A stretch of DNA of 64,000 bases from the NCBI RefSeq assembly GCF_000426245.1, contig NZ_AUEZ01000009.1:62001-126000 (forward strand). The letters run 5' to 3'. The notes beneath the pieces are model-generated. The model saw only the letters and a list, made by a program, of their open reading frames with translations, was not told the DNA's origin and made no database searches. Shown piece after piece: positions 1-8,680 of the stretch (positions are counted from its first letter, which is position 1; every line of letters begins with the position of its first letter). The stretch is from Bradyrhizobium sp. Ai1a-2 (GTDB lineage: Bacteria > Pseudomonadota > Alphaproteobacteria > Rhizobiales > Xanthobacteraceae). Both the position numbers and the translations under genes were made by a program.

Positions 1-774
1 CAGCCGCTCGAACGCATCCTCGGTCTCGTGATCGAGTGCACGGCCCGCGCGCTCCGGCACCTTGGTGTCTTCGAGCTCGGCCAGGATCTCATCGATGTTT
101 GACGCAGTCGACGCGACGGGGAAGGTGATGTCGGCATCACCAAGCGAGCGATAGCGCTTGCCGTCCTTCGCCAGATAAAGCGGGATGATCGGAATGTTCT
201 CGCGCCGGGTGTAGGCCCAGATGTCGGCCTCGGTCCAATGCAGGATCGGGTGGATGCGTAGATGCGCGCCTTGCGGCGGCGAGGCGTTGAAATGATCCCA
301 GAATTCCGGAGGCTGGTCGCGCACGTCCCATTCGCCCTCGAGACCGCGCGGCGAGAACACGCGCTCCTTGGCGCGGGTGGCCTCTTCGTCGCGGCGGATC
401 CCGGCGATCAATCCGTCAAAGCCGTGCTTGACCAGCGCGAGCTTCAAGCCCTCGGTCTTGCGTGCAGCGGAGCGCGCGGCGGGCGGCAGCGTGGGATCGA
501 CACTGTCGATCGGCGGGCAGGGTTCGACGCGGAGGTCGAGATCCCATTCCTTCGCGTAACGATCGCGGAAGGCGTACATCTCCGGAAATTTCTTGCCGGT
601 ATCGACATGCATGGCAGGGAAGGGCACGCGGCCGAAGAACGCCTTGCGCGCGAGCCAGATCATCACGTTGGAGTCCTTGCCGAGCGACCACAACAGCGCG
701 AGCTTCTTCAGCCGCGCGAACGCCTCGCGTAAAATGTAGATGCTTTGCGCTTCGAGCTCGTCGAGATGATCCAT
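1..774 (-). CDS. cysD: Sulfate adenylyltransferase subunit 2 (CysD), 3' part missing
   Basis: CysD is the catalytic subunit of ATP sulfurylase, which makes adenosine 5'-phosphosulfate (APS) from ATP and sulfate, normally together with the GTPase CysN. The frame runs off the left edge after 258 codons; the family is about 300 residues, so a short C-terminal part and any cysN lie outside. The N-terminus reads MDHLDELEAQSIYILREAF, typical of CysD, followed by the PP-loop WSLGKDSNVM that binds ATP pyrophosphate. An in-frame ATG at 888 would add 38 residues, but the family N-terminus fits 774. It diverges from cysG, so the shared gap at 889-1030 probably holds promoters for both arms of sulfate assimilation. 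Confidence 0.93.
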   Translation of the reverse strand, partial: MDHLDELEAQSIYILREAFARLKKLALLWSLGKDSNVMIWLARKAFFGRVPFPAMHVDTGKKFPEMYAFRDRYAKEWDLDLRVEPCPPIDSVDPTLPPAARSAARKTEGLKLALVKHGFDGLIAGIRRDEEATRAKERVFSPRGLEGEWDVRDQPPEFWDHFNASPPQGAHLRIHPILHWTEADIWAYTRRENIPIIPLYLAKDGKRYRSLGDADITFPVASTASNIDEILAELEDTKVPERAGRALDHETEDAFERL

Positions 775-888
775 TGACGGGACGGTCGCGGGCGCTTCGA
801 CGAGGATTTTGCGCGACGCCTTTATTCCCTCGCGGGGCTCGGAAGCGCGCAACCGTGCTGTGCCGGATTCATTGTCGAGAAGATGCAT

Positions 889-1030
889 CTCTGTGCCTTG
901 GCCTTTGGAGGCGAAAATTCTATAGTTGCGATGCAATAGAGAAGAAATAAATTTCTCTTTGCGGGCGCTTGTCGAGACATATATAGAATAAAATTCCAGT
1001 CAACCCATAAGTTGGGGAAGCGAGTGGCGC
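889..1030. promoter_or_regulatory. Divergent cysD/cysG control region with two overlapping palindromes
   Basis: This AT-rich stretch separates the divergent cysD and cysG genes in an otherwise GC-rich window. Two imperfect palindromes overlap: TTCTATAG-TTGC (918-929) facing GCAA-TAGAGAA (933-943) around a GAT centre, and AGAGAA (938-943) facing TTCTCT (953-958). Further A/T tracts lie at 977-995. The layout suits an operator for a sulfur-responsive regulator of the LysR (CysB/Cbl) kind, but no regulator gene is in the window and the identification is inference. Confidence 0.45.
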
Positions 1031-2458
1031 ATGCGGTTCTTGCCGGTGTTCCTCGATCTGCAAACGGGCGTGGTGCTGTTGGTCGGCGCCGGAGACCTCG
1101 TGCGTGCGAAGCTGCGTCTGCTCGCAGCCGCCGGCGCGCGCGTCCGCTGGTTTGCGACCGATGGCAATCATGATGTGAGCGGGATCGATGTGACGCGCGT
1201 CGAACTCGCGACCGGCGATCCGCTTGTTGCCGATCTCGGCGGCGTCATCGCGGTGCTCTGCGCGGGCGCGGGCGATGTCGGTGTTGCGATGGCGGCGCGT
1301 GCGAAGGCTGTCGGCCTGCCCGTCAATGTGATGGACGATCTCGACCATTCCACTTTCATCTTCCCGGCGATCGTCGATCGCGGCGATGTCGTGGTCGCTG
1401 TCGGCACCGGCGGCGCTTCGCCTGTTGTGGCGCGCCGCGTGCGCGAGCGGATCGAGGCGGTGCTGCCCGCCCGCATCGGCGATCTAGCGTCGTTCATCGG
1501 ACAATTCCGCAAATCGATACACGCGCGCATCGGCGAATTCGCGCTGCGCCGCCGTTTCTGGGAGCGCATTGTCGACGGTCCGATCGGTGCGCTGGTGCTG
1601 GCCGGCAAGAGGGACCAAGCCGAGAAGGCGCTGCAGCAGATTTCCGATCCTTCCGCCTTTGCTGGCGCGAATGCGCTCGGCAAGGCCAAGGGCCATGTGA
1701 CGCTGGTCGGCGCCGGACCTGGCGATCCGGATCTGCTCACTATCAAAGCGTTGCGCGCGCTGCAGGATGCGGACGTCGTGTTCTACGACGAACTGGTGTC
1801 ATCAGAGATTCTTGATCGCGTGCGCCGCGATGCTTCGCGCGTTCCGGTCGGCCGCCGCGTCGGCAAGCCCGGCATCGGCCAGGACGCGATCCACAAGCTG
1901 ATGATCGAGGCTGCGAAATCAGGACAGCGCGCGGTGCGGTTGAAGGGTGGCGATCCCTTCATCTTCGGCCGCGGTGGCGAAGAGATCGAAGCGCTGCGCC
2001 ACGCAGGTGTCGCCTATTCGGTGATCCCCGGCATCACGGCAGGCTTAGGGGCCGCCGCACAATTCGAGACGCCGCTCACCTTCCGCAATGAGGCGCTGCG
2101 CATCACCTTCCTCACCGCGCACAAGGCGCGCGACGCCGAGAATGTCGACTGGTCGGCGCTGACAGACAAGAAGATGACCGTCGTCGTCTATATGGGCATG
2201 ACCGCGGCGCCGACGATCCGCGCCGGGCTCTTGGCCGCCGGCCGCTCGCCAGAAACGCCGGTCGGCGTGTTCGCGCGGGTGACGCGGCCGGATGCCAAGG
2301 CCGCGGTCGGAACGCTCGAACATCTGCCGTCGCTGGTCAAGAAGATCGATGGCGGCCCTGCCATCCTCGTCATCGGCGACGTCGTCTCCCACTCCGCGCC
2401 GTGGCGTCAAGCCAACCTCAACCAAGTGATCTCGGACCTTTTGGAAGCTGCCGAATGA
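1031..2458 (+). CDS. cysG: Siroheme synthase CysG (bifunctional)
   Basis: The 475-residue protein makes siroheme, the prosthetic group of sulfite reductase, from uroporphyrinogen III. The N-terminal half is the NAD-dependent precorrin-2 dehydrogenase/ferrochelatase part, with a Rossmann start LLVGAGDLVRAKL near residue 20 and GTGGASPVVARRVRE near 125. From about residue 218 the uroporphyrinogen-III C-methyltransferase domain begins with VTLVGAGPGDPDLLT, followed by VRLKGGDPFIFGRGGEE, the usual SAM/substrate motifs. The length matches the fused CysG family. It leads an operon; its stop codon overlaps the next ATG (ATGA at 2455). Placing the siroheme maker directly before the sulfite reductase couples cofactor supply to its user. 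Confidence 0.96.
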   Translation: MRFLPVFLDLQTGVVLLVGAGDLVRAKLRLLAAAGARVRWFATDGNHDVSGIDVTRVELATGDPLVADLGGVIAVLCAGAGDVGVAMAARAKAVGLPVNVMDDLDHSTFIFPAIVDRGDVVVAVGTGGASPVVARRVRERIEAVLPARIGDLASFIGQFRKSIHARIGEFALRRRFWERIVDGPIGALVLAGKRDQAEKALQQISDPSAFAGANALGKAKGHVTLVGAGPGDPDLLTIKALRALQDADVVFYDELVSSEILDRVRRDASRVPVGRRVGKPGIGQDAIHKLMIEAAKSGQRAVRLKGGDPFIFGRGGEEIEALRHAGVAYSVIPGITAGLGAAAQFETPLTFRNEALRITFLTAHKARDAENVDWSALTDKKMTVVVYMGMTAAPTIRAGLLAAGRSPETPVGVFARVTRPDAKAAVGTLEHLPSLVKKIDGGPAILVIGDVVSHSAPWRQANLNQVISDLLEAAE

Positions 2459-2772
2459 CCTCTCCGCTTGAACAGAAGAAAATCAGAATTACCGGGCCAT
2501 CGGTAGTGACCGCCAACCGAACTCATGATGGCGTGGTGATCTATCGCACGCCGCAGCATGACTGGTCGTCGCGCCTTGCGGATGCCGCCATCGTGCGCAC
2601 ATCCGACGAAGCGCGGGCGCTGCTTGCCGAAGCGGCTGCCGACGACGTCGGCGCGATCGGTGCTTACATCGCGCCTGTCGAAATCAAGGACAATGGAGAG
2701 ATTGCGCCCGGCAATCTCCGCGAACATGTCCGGTCGGAAGGCCTCACCATCGAGCTTCCGGTTCCGGCTTAA
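2455..2772 (+). CDS. DUF2849 domain protein of the sulfite reduction operon
   Basis: This 105-residue protein matches the DUF2849 family, which in alphaproteobacteria is nearly always found between cysG and the sulfite reductase gene; its biochemical role is not established. I chose the ATG at 2455, which overlaps the cysG stop codon, rather than the longer frame from 2401 that would lie inside cysG. The protein begins MTSPLEQKKIRITGPSVV and contains ADAAIVRTSDEARALLAEA. No membrane segment or cofactor motif is visible. The position suggests a small accessory factor for sulfite reductase, which is inference from context. Confidence 0.88.
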   Translation: MTSPLEQKKIRITGPSVVTANRTHDGVVIYRTPQHDWSSRLADAAIVRTSDEARALLAEAAADDVGAIGAYIAPVEIKDNGEIAPGNLREHVRSEGLTIELPVPA

Positions 2773-2783
2773 GGTTCTCCCCC

Positions 2784-4439
2784 ATGTACGCATATGATGA
2801 ACTCGATCGCACGCTCCTGCACGAACGTGTCGAAGAATTCCGCGACCAGGTGAAGCGCCGCCTTTCCGGCGAACTCACCGAGGACGAATTCAAGATCCTG
2901 CGATTGCAGAACGGCGTGTATCTGCAGCTCCACGCCTATATGTTCCGCGTCGCGATCCCCTATGGCACGCTGTCGTCGAAGCAATTGCGCGCGCTTGCTC
3001 ATGTCGCGCGCCGCTATGATCGCGGCTACGGCCACTTCACCACGCGGCAGAACATCCAGTTCAACTGGATCAAGCTTGCCGAATTGCCGGACGCGCTCGC
3101 CGATCTCGCCGAGGTCGGCATCCACGCCATGCAGACGTCCGGCAACAACATGCGCAACGTCACCTCGGACCAGTGGGCGGGCGTCGCGCCCGGCGAGGTC
3201 GAGGATCCCCGCATCTGGTCGGAGCTGCTCAGGCAGCACACGACGCTGCATCCGGAATTCTCGTTCCTGCCGCGCAAGTTCAAGATCGCGATCACCGCGT
3301 CCGAACATGACCGCGCTGCGATCCGGATCCACGACATCGGCCTGCGGCTGCACAAGAACGCCGATGGCGAGACCGGCTTCGAGGTGCTGGTCGGCGGCGG
3401 CCTCGGCCGCACACCGTTCATCGGCAAGTCCATCAAGCCGTTCGTGCACGGCCGCGACATCCTGAGCTATGTCGAGGCGATCCTGCGCGTCTACAACCAG
3501 TATGGCCGCCGCGACAACATCTACAAGGCGCGCATCAAGATCCTCGTGCACGAGCTCGGCATCGAGAAGTTCGGCAAGGAAGTCGAGGAAGAGTGGCAGC
3601 AGTTGCGCGACAGCGCGCTGACGCTCGATGACGCCGCGATCGAGGAAGTCCGCTCGCGCTTCAGCTACCCGGCTTATGAGAAGCTGCCGCACATGCCCGA
3701 CGAGCTGAAGCAGGCGGCGCATGATCCGCTGTTCGAGCGCTGGCGCAAGAACTCGGTGTTTCCGCACAAGGTGCAGGGCTATTCGATCGTGACGCTGTCG
3801 CTGAAGCCGGTTGGCGGTCCGCCCGGCGATGCCACCGCCGAGCAGATGGACGCGATCGCCGATCTCGCCGACCGCTATTCGTTCGGCGAGATCCGCGTCG
3901 GCCATGAGCAGAACCTGGCGCTGCCGCACGTCGCCAAGCGCGACCTGCCGGCGCTGTGGAAGGCGCTCGACAAGGTCGGGCTGGCAACGCCGAACGTGAA
4001 CCTGGTCTCCGACATCATTGCGTGCCCGGGGCTTGACTACTGCTCGCTGGCGAATGCGCGCTCGATTCCGATCGCGCAGGAATTGACGCGGCGCTTTGCC
4101 AATCATGACACCGCAGGCCTGATCGGCCGGCTGCATATCAACATCTCCGGCTGCATCAATGCCTGCGGGCACCATCACGTCGGCCACATCGGCATCCTCG
4201 GTGTCGAGAAGAACGGCGAGGAATTTTATCAGATCACGATCGGCGGCCGCGCCGATGAGAGTGCCGCGCTCGGCACGCTGATCGGCCCCTCGGTGCCCTA
4301 TGCCGAAGTCGCCGACGTGGTCGAGGACATCGTCGAGGCCTATCTGGCGCTGCGCGACTCCCCCGATGAACTCTTCATCGACACGGTCAAGCGTCTCGGC
4401 GTCGAACCTTTCAGGGAGCGGGTCTATGCCACTCGTTAA
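2784..4439 (+). CDS. cysI: Siroheme/[4Fe-4S] sulfite reductase (nitrite/sulfite reductase family)
   Basis: This 551-residue hemoprotein reduces sulfite to sulfide with six electrons. The cluster and siroheme ligands are visible as CPGLDYC (C414, C420) and CINAC (C457, C461), the C-x5-C and C-x3-C pattern of the family. Two nitrite/sulfite reductase ferredoxin-like half-domains occur, with ARRYDRGYGHFTTRQNIQ in the first. No CysJ flavoprotein is in the operon, so electrons may come from ferredoxin or through a partner such as the DUF934 protein. It starts 11 bases after the DUF2849 stop and its end overlaps the DUF934 start by 14 bases. Nitrite reductase is the main alternative, made unlikely by the sulfur context. 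Confidence 0.94.
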   Translation: MYAYDELDRTLLHERVEEFRDQVKRRLSGELTEDEFKILRLQNGVYLQLHAYMFRVAIPYGTLSSKQLRALAHVARRYDRGYGHFTTRQNIQFNWIKLAELPDALADLAEVGIHAMQTSGNNMRNVTSDQWAGVAPGEVEDPRIWSELLRQHTTLHPEFSFLPRKFKIAITASEHDRAAIRIHDIGLRLHKNADGETGFEVLVGGGLGRTPFIGKSIKPFVHGRDILSYVEAILRVYNQYGRRDNIYKARIKILVHELGIEKFGKEVEEEWQQLRDSALTLDDAAIEEVRSRFSYPAYEKLPHMPDELKQAAHDPLFERWRKNSVFPHKVQGYSIVTLSLKPVGGPPGDATAEQMDAIADLADRYSFGEIRVGHEQNLALPHVAKRDLPALWKALDKVGLATPNVNLVSDIIACPGLDYCSLANARSIPIAQELTRRFANHDTAGLIGRLHINISGCINACGHHHVGHIGILGVEKNGEEFYQITIGGRADESAALGTLIGPSVPYAEVADVVEDIVEAYLALRDSPDELFIDTVKRLGVEPFRERVYATR

Positions 4440-4941
4440 GAACGGAAAAATCGCAACCGACATCTACGTCCATGTCGCCGACGGCGCGGAGCTTCCGGCT
4501 GACGACGCGATCCTGGTGCCGGCGGCGCGCTTCCTCGAAGATCCCGAGGCGCTGCTGCGGCGGCCCGGCAAGGTCGGCGTGGTCTGGCCGAACAACCGCG
4601 ACCTCGACGATCTCGTGCCCTATCTCGACCGGCTCGCTGCGGTGGCGCTGGTGTTCCCGTCGTTCCGCGACGGCCGCGCCTATAGCCAGGCGCGACTGCT
4701 CCGTGAACGCTATCGCTTCCAGGGCGAATTGCGCGCCACCGGCCAGGTGTTGCGCGACCAGTTCGTGTTCATGCTGCGCGCCGGCTTCGACGCGCTCGAC
4801 GTGAAGAAGGAAAAGGATGCGGATGCTTTCGCGGAGACGGTGAAGCGCTACACGGTGTTCTACCAGCCGACCGGCGACGGCCGCACCACGGCACTGAGCC
4901 GCCGCACGCAGTTGCGCCATTCCGAAAGCGCCAGCCCATGA
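4426..4941 (+). CDS. DUF934 domain protein, probable sulfite reductase accessory
   Basis: This 171-residue protein belongs to DUF934, a family found next to cysI and cysH in many proteobacteria and often annotated as an oxidoreductase linked to sulfite reduction. The start is MPLVKNGKIATDIYVHV at 4426, inside the end of cysI; a longer frame from 4300 is antisense-like noise within cysI. A characteristic stretch is VFPSFRDGRAYSQARLLRER at about residues 80-99. No cysteines are available for a metal cluster. The 14-base overlap with cysI and the ATGA overlap with cysH indicate translational coupling, hence similar dosage of all three proteins. Its exact role is unknown. Confidence 0.88.
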   Translation: MPLVKNGKIATDIYVHVADGAELPADDAILVPAARFLEDPEALLRRPGKVGVVWPNNRDLDDLVPYLDRLAAVALVFPSFRDGRAYSQARLLRERYRFQGELRATGQVLRDQFVFMLRAGFDALDVKKEKDADAFAETVKRYTVFYQPTGDGRTTALSRRTQLRHSESASP

Positions 4942-5669
4942 ACGCGCTCGCGCCTGAGATGCCGATCGAGGCTCAGGCGGCGCTGCCGTCAGCGCGGGAG
5001 CTCAATCGCATCCTGCGCGCGGCGACGCCGTATGAGGTCATAGAGACCGCGCTGAAGATGGTCGGCCGGGAGCGCCTTGCGCTGGTCTCGTCCTTCGGCA
5101 CGGAAGCGGCGGCGCTAGTGAAGGTGATGGCCGATGTCGATCCGGCCATCCCCGTGATCTTTCTCGATACCGGCTGGCTGTTCGCGGAAACGCTTGCCTA
5201 TCGCGACACGCTGATCGACACGCTTGGTCTGACCGACGTTCGCTCGATCAAGCCGCTCGAGGGGACGCTGAACCGCGAAGATCCCGAGCGCGACCTCTGG
5301 TTCTCCGATCCCGACGCCTGCTGCCGCATCCGCAAGGTCGAGCCGCTGGCGCGTGCGCTGGCGCCGTTCGCAGCCTGGCTCAACGGGCGCAAGCGCTTCC
5401 AGGGCGGCGCCCGCGCCGACATTCCCATGGTCGAGGAAGATGGCGTGCGCCTGAAATTCAATCCGTTCGCCAATGCGACGCGCACGGAGATCGAAGCGAT
5501 CTACCGCGATGGCAGGCTGCCACCGCATCCGCTTGTCGCCTCCGGATATATGTCGGTCGGCTGCATGCCCTGCACCAGCCGCACCGCGCCCGATGAGGAT
5601 GCGCGCGCCGGCCGCTGGCGTGGCCGCGCCAAGACAGAATGCGGCATTCATACGATGAAGACTTCTTAG
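4938..5669 (+). CDS. cysH: Assimilatory APS reductase, iron-sulfur type CysH
   Basis: This 243-residue protein of the PAPS reductase family reduces activated sulfate to sulfite, with thioredoxin or glutathione as donor. Four cysteines mark the [4Fe-4S] subtype that prefers APS: CC at residues 128-129, GCMPC at 208-212, and the final ECGIH with Cys235, which is also the catalytic cysteine. The N-terminal ATP-pyrophosphatase-like part has SSFGTEAA and LDTGWLFAET. With CysD and the sulfite reductase nearby, and no cysC kinase domain seen in the window, a direct APS route is likely. It is the last gene of the cysG operon and overlaps the DUF934 stop by four bases. Confidence 0.95.
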   Translation: MNALAPEMPIEAQAALPSARELNRILRAATPYEVIETALKMVGRERLALVSSFGTEAAALVKVMADVDPAIPVIFLDTGWLFAETLAYRDTLIDTLGLTDVRSIKPLEGTLNREDPERDLWFSDPDACCRIRKVEPLARALAPFAAWLNGRKRFQGGARADIPMVEEDGVRLKFNPFANATRTEIEAIYRDGRLPPHPLVASGYMSVGCMPCTSRTAPDEDARAGRWRGRAKTECGIHTMKTS

Positions 5670-5790
5670 GACAATGACGCTGCCACGCCGCAAACAATGA
5701 AATGCGGTTCCGTTGACTAAAGCGCTCTCCGCCGTGAGTTATGTTCCGCGTGCTCCGGTGTTGCTTCATCCGATTTGAATGGAGATAGAG

Positions 5791-6780
5791 ATGGTCCGTC
5801 GTATCCTGCCGCTCGTCGCGGGTTTGCTGTGGGCGGGTTCGGCCTTCGCTGCCGATTACTCCCTGCTCAACGTGTCCTACGATCCGACGCGTGAGCTCTA
5901 CGTCGATTTCAACAAGGCGTTCGCCGCCGCCTATCAGAAGGAGACCGGCAAGACGGTCGAGATCAAGCAGTCGCATGGTGGCTCCGGCTCGCAGGCGCGC
6001 GCCGTGATCGACGGCCTGCAGGCCGACGTGGTGACGCTCGCGCTCGCTTACGACGTCGATGCGGTCGCCGCCAAAGGCCTGATCGCGCCGGACTGGCAGA
6101 AGCGCCTGCCTCAGAATGCCGCACCCTACACCTCGACCATCGTCTTCCTGGTGCGCAAGGGCAATCCCAAGGGCATCAAGGATTGGGACGATCTGATCAA
6201 GCCGGGCGTTGCCGTCATCACGCCGAACCCGAAGACCTCGGGCGGCGCACGCTGGAATTATCTCGCTGCCTGGGGGTATGCGCAGAAGAAGTTCGGCTCT
6301 GCCGACAAGGCCAAGAAGTTCGTCGCCGATCTCTACCAGAACGTGCCCGTGCTCGACACCGGCGCGCGTGGCTCGACCGTCACCTTTGTCGAGCGCGGCG
6401 TCGGCGACGTGCTGCTCGCCTGGGAGAATGAGGCGTTTCTGGCGCAGCGCGAATTCGGCAAGGACAAGTTCGAGATCGTCTCGCCGCCGCTGTCGATCCT
6501 CGCCGAGCCGCCGGTCGCGATCGTCGATGCGGTTGCGGACAAGAAGGGCACCAGGGCGGTCGCCGAGGCCTATTTGAAATATTGGTATACCAGGGAAGGC
6601 CAAGAAATCGCCGCGCGCAATTCTTACCGTCCGCGCGATCCGGAGATTGCCAAGGAATACGAGAAATCCTTCGCCAAGGTTGAACTTTTTACCATCGACG
6701 ACGTTTTCGGTGGTTGGACCAAGGCGCAGAAGGAGCACTTCGCCGAGGGCGGCATCTTCGACCAGATCTACAAGAATTGA
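5791..6780 (+). CDS. sbp: Periplasmic sulfate-binding protein of the CysTWA importer
   Basis: This 329-residue substrate-binding protein delivers sulfate (or thiosulfate) to CysTW. It starts with a clear signal peptide, positive MVRR, then a hydrophobic stretch ending SAFA before [17 protein letters not shown], where the last part is the family's conserved mature N-terminus. Later motifs [15 protein letters not shown] and [16 protein letters not shown] are typical of the anion-binding cleft. The ATG at 5791 follows GGAGATAG at 5781-5788; an in-frame ATG at 5779 would add four residues and has no ribosome site. The 120-base gap after cysH suggests its own promoter. Sbp and CysP cannot be told apart by eye. 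Confidence 0.93.
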   Translation: MVRRILPLVAGLLWAGSAFAADYSLLNVSYDPTRELYVDFNKAFAAAYQKETGKTVEIKQSHGGSGSQARAVIDGLQADVVTLALAYDVDAVAAKGLIAPDWQKRLPQNAAPYTSTIVFLVRKGNPKGIKDWDDLIKPGVAVITPNPKTSGGARWNYLAAWGYAQKKFGSADKAKKFVADLYQNVPVLDTGARGSTVTFVERGVGDVLLAWENEAFLAQREFGKDKFEIVSPPLSILAEPPVAIVDAVADKKGTRAVAEAYLKYWYTREGQEIAARNSYRPRDPEIAKEYEKSFAKVELFTIDDVFGGWTKAQKEHFAEGGIFDQIYKN

Positions 6781-6784
6781 TCTG

Positions 6785-6832
6785 GAGCATGATTCGGAAA
6801 AGGGGGACCGGTTTTCCGACAAGATCATGCGC
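6785..6832. repeat. Palindromic intergenic repeat, family A
   Basis: An imperfect inverted repeat of the form GAGCATGATYCGGAAAA ... TTTTCCG ... GATCATGC, here between the sbp stop and cysT. Other copies or fragments are at 18313-18361, 30345-30382, 31031-31058, 47161-47205 and 62543-62570. As RNA it would fold into a hairpin and might attenuate the downstream permease genes relative to the abundant binding protein. Confidence 0.8.
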
Positions 6833-6868
6833 GAATTTGTCGCCACGAAGCCGGAAGCAGGGGGATAG

Positions 6869-7705
6869 GTGAGCACAGCGGTTGCACGGCGCAGCACTTT
6901 GCCGGGATTCGGTCTCACGATGGGACTGACCCTGACATGGCTTTCCGTTATCGTCCTGATTCCGCTCGCCGGCCTGTTTCTCAAGACGTTTGAGCTGAGC
7001 TTCGATCAGTTCTGGGGCATCGTCACCAGCCGCCGCACCCTGAGCGCGCTGAAGATTTCGTTTGGGCTTTCGTTTGCCGCGGCCTGCGTCAATCTGGTGA
7101 TGGGCACGATCATCGTCTGGGCACTGGTGCGCTACCGCTTTCCGGGAAGGCGGCTGTTCGACGCGATCGTCGACATCCCCTTCGCGCTGCCGACCGCGGT
7201 TGCCGGCGTCGCGCTGACCCAGCTCTTTGCGCAGAAGGGCTGGTTAGGGGCGCCGCTGGCCGAGCTTGGCATCAAGGTCGCGTTCACGCCGATCGGCATT
7301 TTCGTCGCCATGGTCTTCATCGGCATTCCCTTCGTGGTGCGGACGGTGCAGCCAGTGCTGATCGATCTCGATCCCGAGATCGAAGAAGCTGCCGCAAGCC
7401 TCGGCGCCAACCGCTGGCACACGGTGTTTCGCGTGATCGTGCCGAGCTTGATCCCGGCGCTGCTCACCGGCTTTGCGCTCGCCTTTGCCCGCGCCGTCGG
7501 CGAATATGGTTCGGTGATCTTCATTGCCGGCAATCTGCCGAATGTCTCCGAGATCGCGCCGCTGCTGATCGTGATCCGGCTCTCCGAATTCCGTTATGCG
7601 GATGCGACTGCGATCGCGGTTGTCATGCTGCTGGCTTCCTTCATCATCATCTTCGCGGTCAATCGTCTGCAGCGCTGGGCGCAGACCCGCATTCCCACCC
7701 ACTGA
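6869..7705 (+). CDS. cysT: Sulfate ABC transporter permease CysT
   Basis: A 278-residue inner-membrane permease with about six hydrophobic segments, the first at roughly residues 17-38. The cytoplasmic EAA loop that contacts the ATPase is seen as EEAAASLGANRWHTVFRVIVP, near residue 171 onward. It pairs with CysW to form the sulfate channel. The start is GTG at 6869, after a GGGGAT ribosome site. The family A hairpin sits between sbp and this gene, while the gap to cysW is only 12 bases, so cysT, cysW and cysA form one translational block. Confidence 0.94.
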   Translation: MSTAVARRSTLPGFGLTMGLTLTWLSVIVLIPLAGLFLKTFELSFDQFWGIVTSRRTLSALKISFGLSFAAACVNLVMGTIIVWALVRYRFPGRRLFDAIVDIPFALPTAVAGVALTQLFAQKGWLGAPLAELGIKVAFTPIGIFVAMVFIGIPFVVRTVQPVLIDLDPEIEEAAASLGANRWHTVFRVIVPSLIPALLTGFALAFARAVGEYGSVIFIAGNLPNVSEIAPLLIVIRLSEFRYADATAIAVVMLLASFIIIFAVNRLQRWAQTRIPTH

Positions 7706-7717
7706 GGGACCGGATCG

Positions 7718-8680
7718 ATGTCTCTGCAATCGAATCTGGCTCCCTCTACCACGCAGTTGCGGGCCTATGCCCCGACGGCCGACCTCAATGTCGCCTCGCC
7801 GCCACAGCAGCGGCAGAAGGTGCGCCCGCACACGGCGGCCTCGAAGCGGGATCTGCGCACCGAGCCCCGGCCGATCCGCTCCCTGATCGTCGCGCTGGCG
7901 CTGATCTTCCTCACCGTGTTCGTGGTGCTGCCGCTGGTCGTGGTGTTCGCGTCGGCGTTTTCGCGCGGCGTCAGTGCCTATTTCGCCGCGCTCGCCGAGC
8001 CGGAGGCGCTCTCGGCGATCCAGTTGACGCTTCTGATCGCAGCGATCTCTGTCGGCCTCAACCTGGTCTTCGGCGTGATCGCGGCCTGGGCAATCTCGAA
8101 ATTCGATTTCGCCGGCAAGACTTTCCTGATCACGCTGATCGACCTGCCGTTTTCGGTCAGCCCCGTTATCTCCGGCCTGGTCTTCGTGCTCTTGTTCGGC
8201 GCGCAGGGCTTCTTCGGGCCGTGGCTGCAGGCGCACAACATACACATCCTGTTTGCGGTGCCCGGCATGGCGCTCGCCACCATCTTCGTGACTTTCCCCT
8301 TCGTCGCGCGCGCGCTGATCCCGTTGATGCAGGAGCAGGGCACGCAGGAGGAGGAAGCGGCGATTTCACTCGGCGCGTCAGGACTGCAGACCTTTTTCCG
8401 CGTCACTTTGCCCAACATCAAATGGGGCCTGCTCTACGGCGTTCTCTTGTGCAACGCGCGCGCGATGGGAGAGTTCGGCGCGGTGTCGGTGGTCTCGGGC
8501 CACATCCGCAACGAGACCAACACCATGCCGCTGCTGGTCGAAATCCTCTATAATGAATATCAGTTCGTGGCTTCGTTCGCGATCGCGTCGCTGCTGGCGA
8601 TGCTGGCGCTGATCACGCTGATCGTGAAGACGATCCTCGAACGGCGTTTGGACGAAGGGCAGATGGTCAGTGACGATTGA
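7718..8680 (+). CDS. cysW: Sulfate ABC transporter permease CysW
   Basis: A 320-residue permease, the partner of CysT. The EAA loop reads [19 protein letters not shown]. It carries an unusual N-terminal cytoplasmic stretch of about 55 polar residues before the first membrane segment ([20 protein letters not shown]); usual CysW proteins are about 30 residues shorter. The start at 7718 is supported by GAGGGA at 7704-7709, so the extension is likely translated. Its 3' end overlaps the cysA start by 11 bases. Confidence 0.94.
   Translation: MSLQSNLAPSTTQLRAYAPTADLNVASPPQQRQKVRPHTAASKRDLRTEPRPIRSLIVALALIFLTVFVVLPLVVVFASAFSRGVSAYFAALAEPEALSAIQLTLLIAAISVGLNLVFGVIAAWAISKFDFAGKTFLITLIDLPFSVSPVISGLVFVLLFGAQGFFGPWLQAHNIHILFAVPGMALATIFVTFPFVARALIPLMQEQGTQEEEAAISLGASGLQTFFRVTLPNIKWGLLYGVLLCNARAMGEFGAVSVVSGHIRNETNTMPLLVEILYNEYQFVASFAIASLLAMLALITLIVKTILERRLDEGQMVSDD

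Noticed and set aside
2769-4463. 564-codon open frame on the minus strand
   Set aside because: It is the antisense shadow of the sulfite reductase gene, whose cysteine ligands are all in place.
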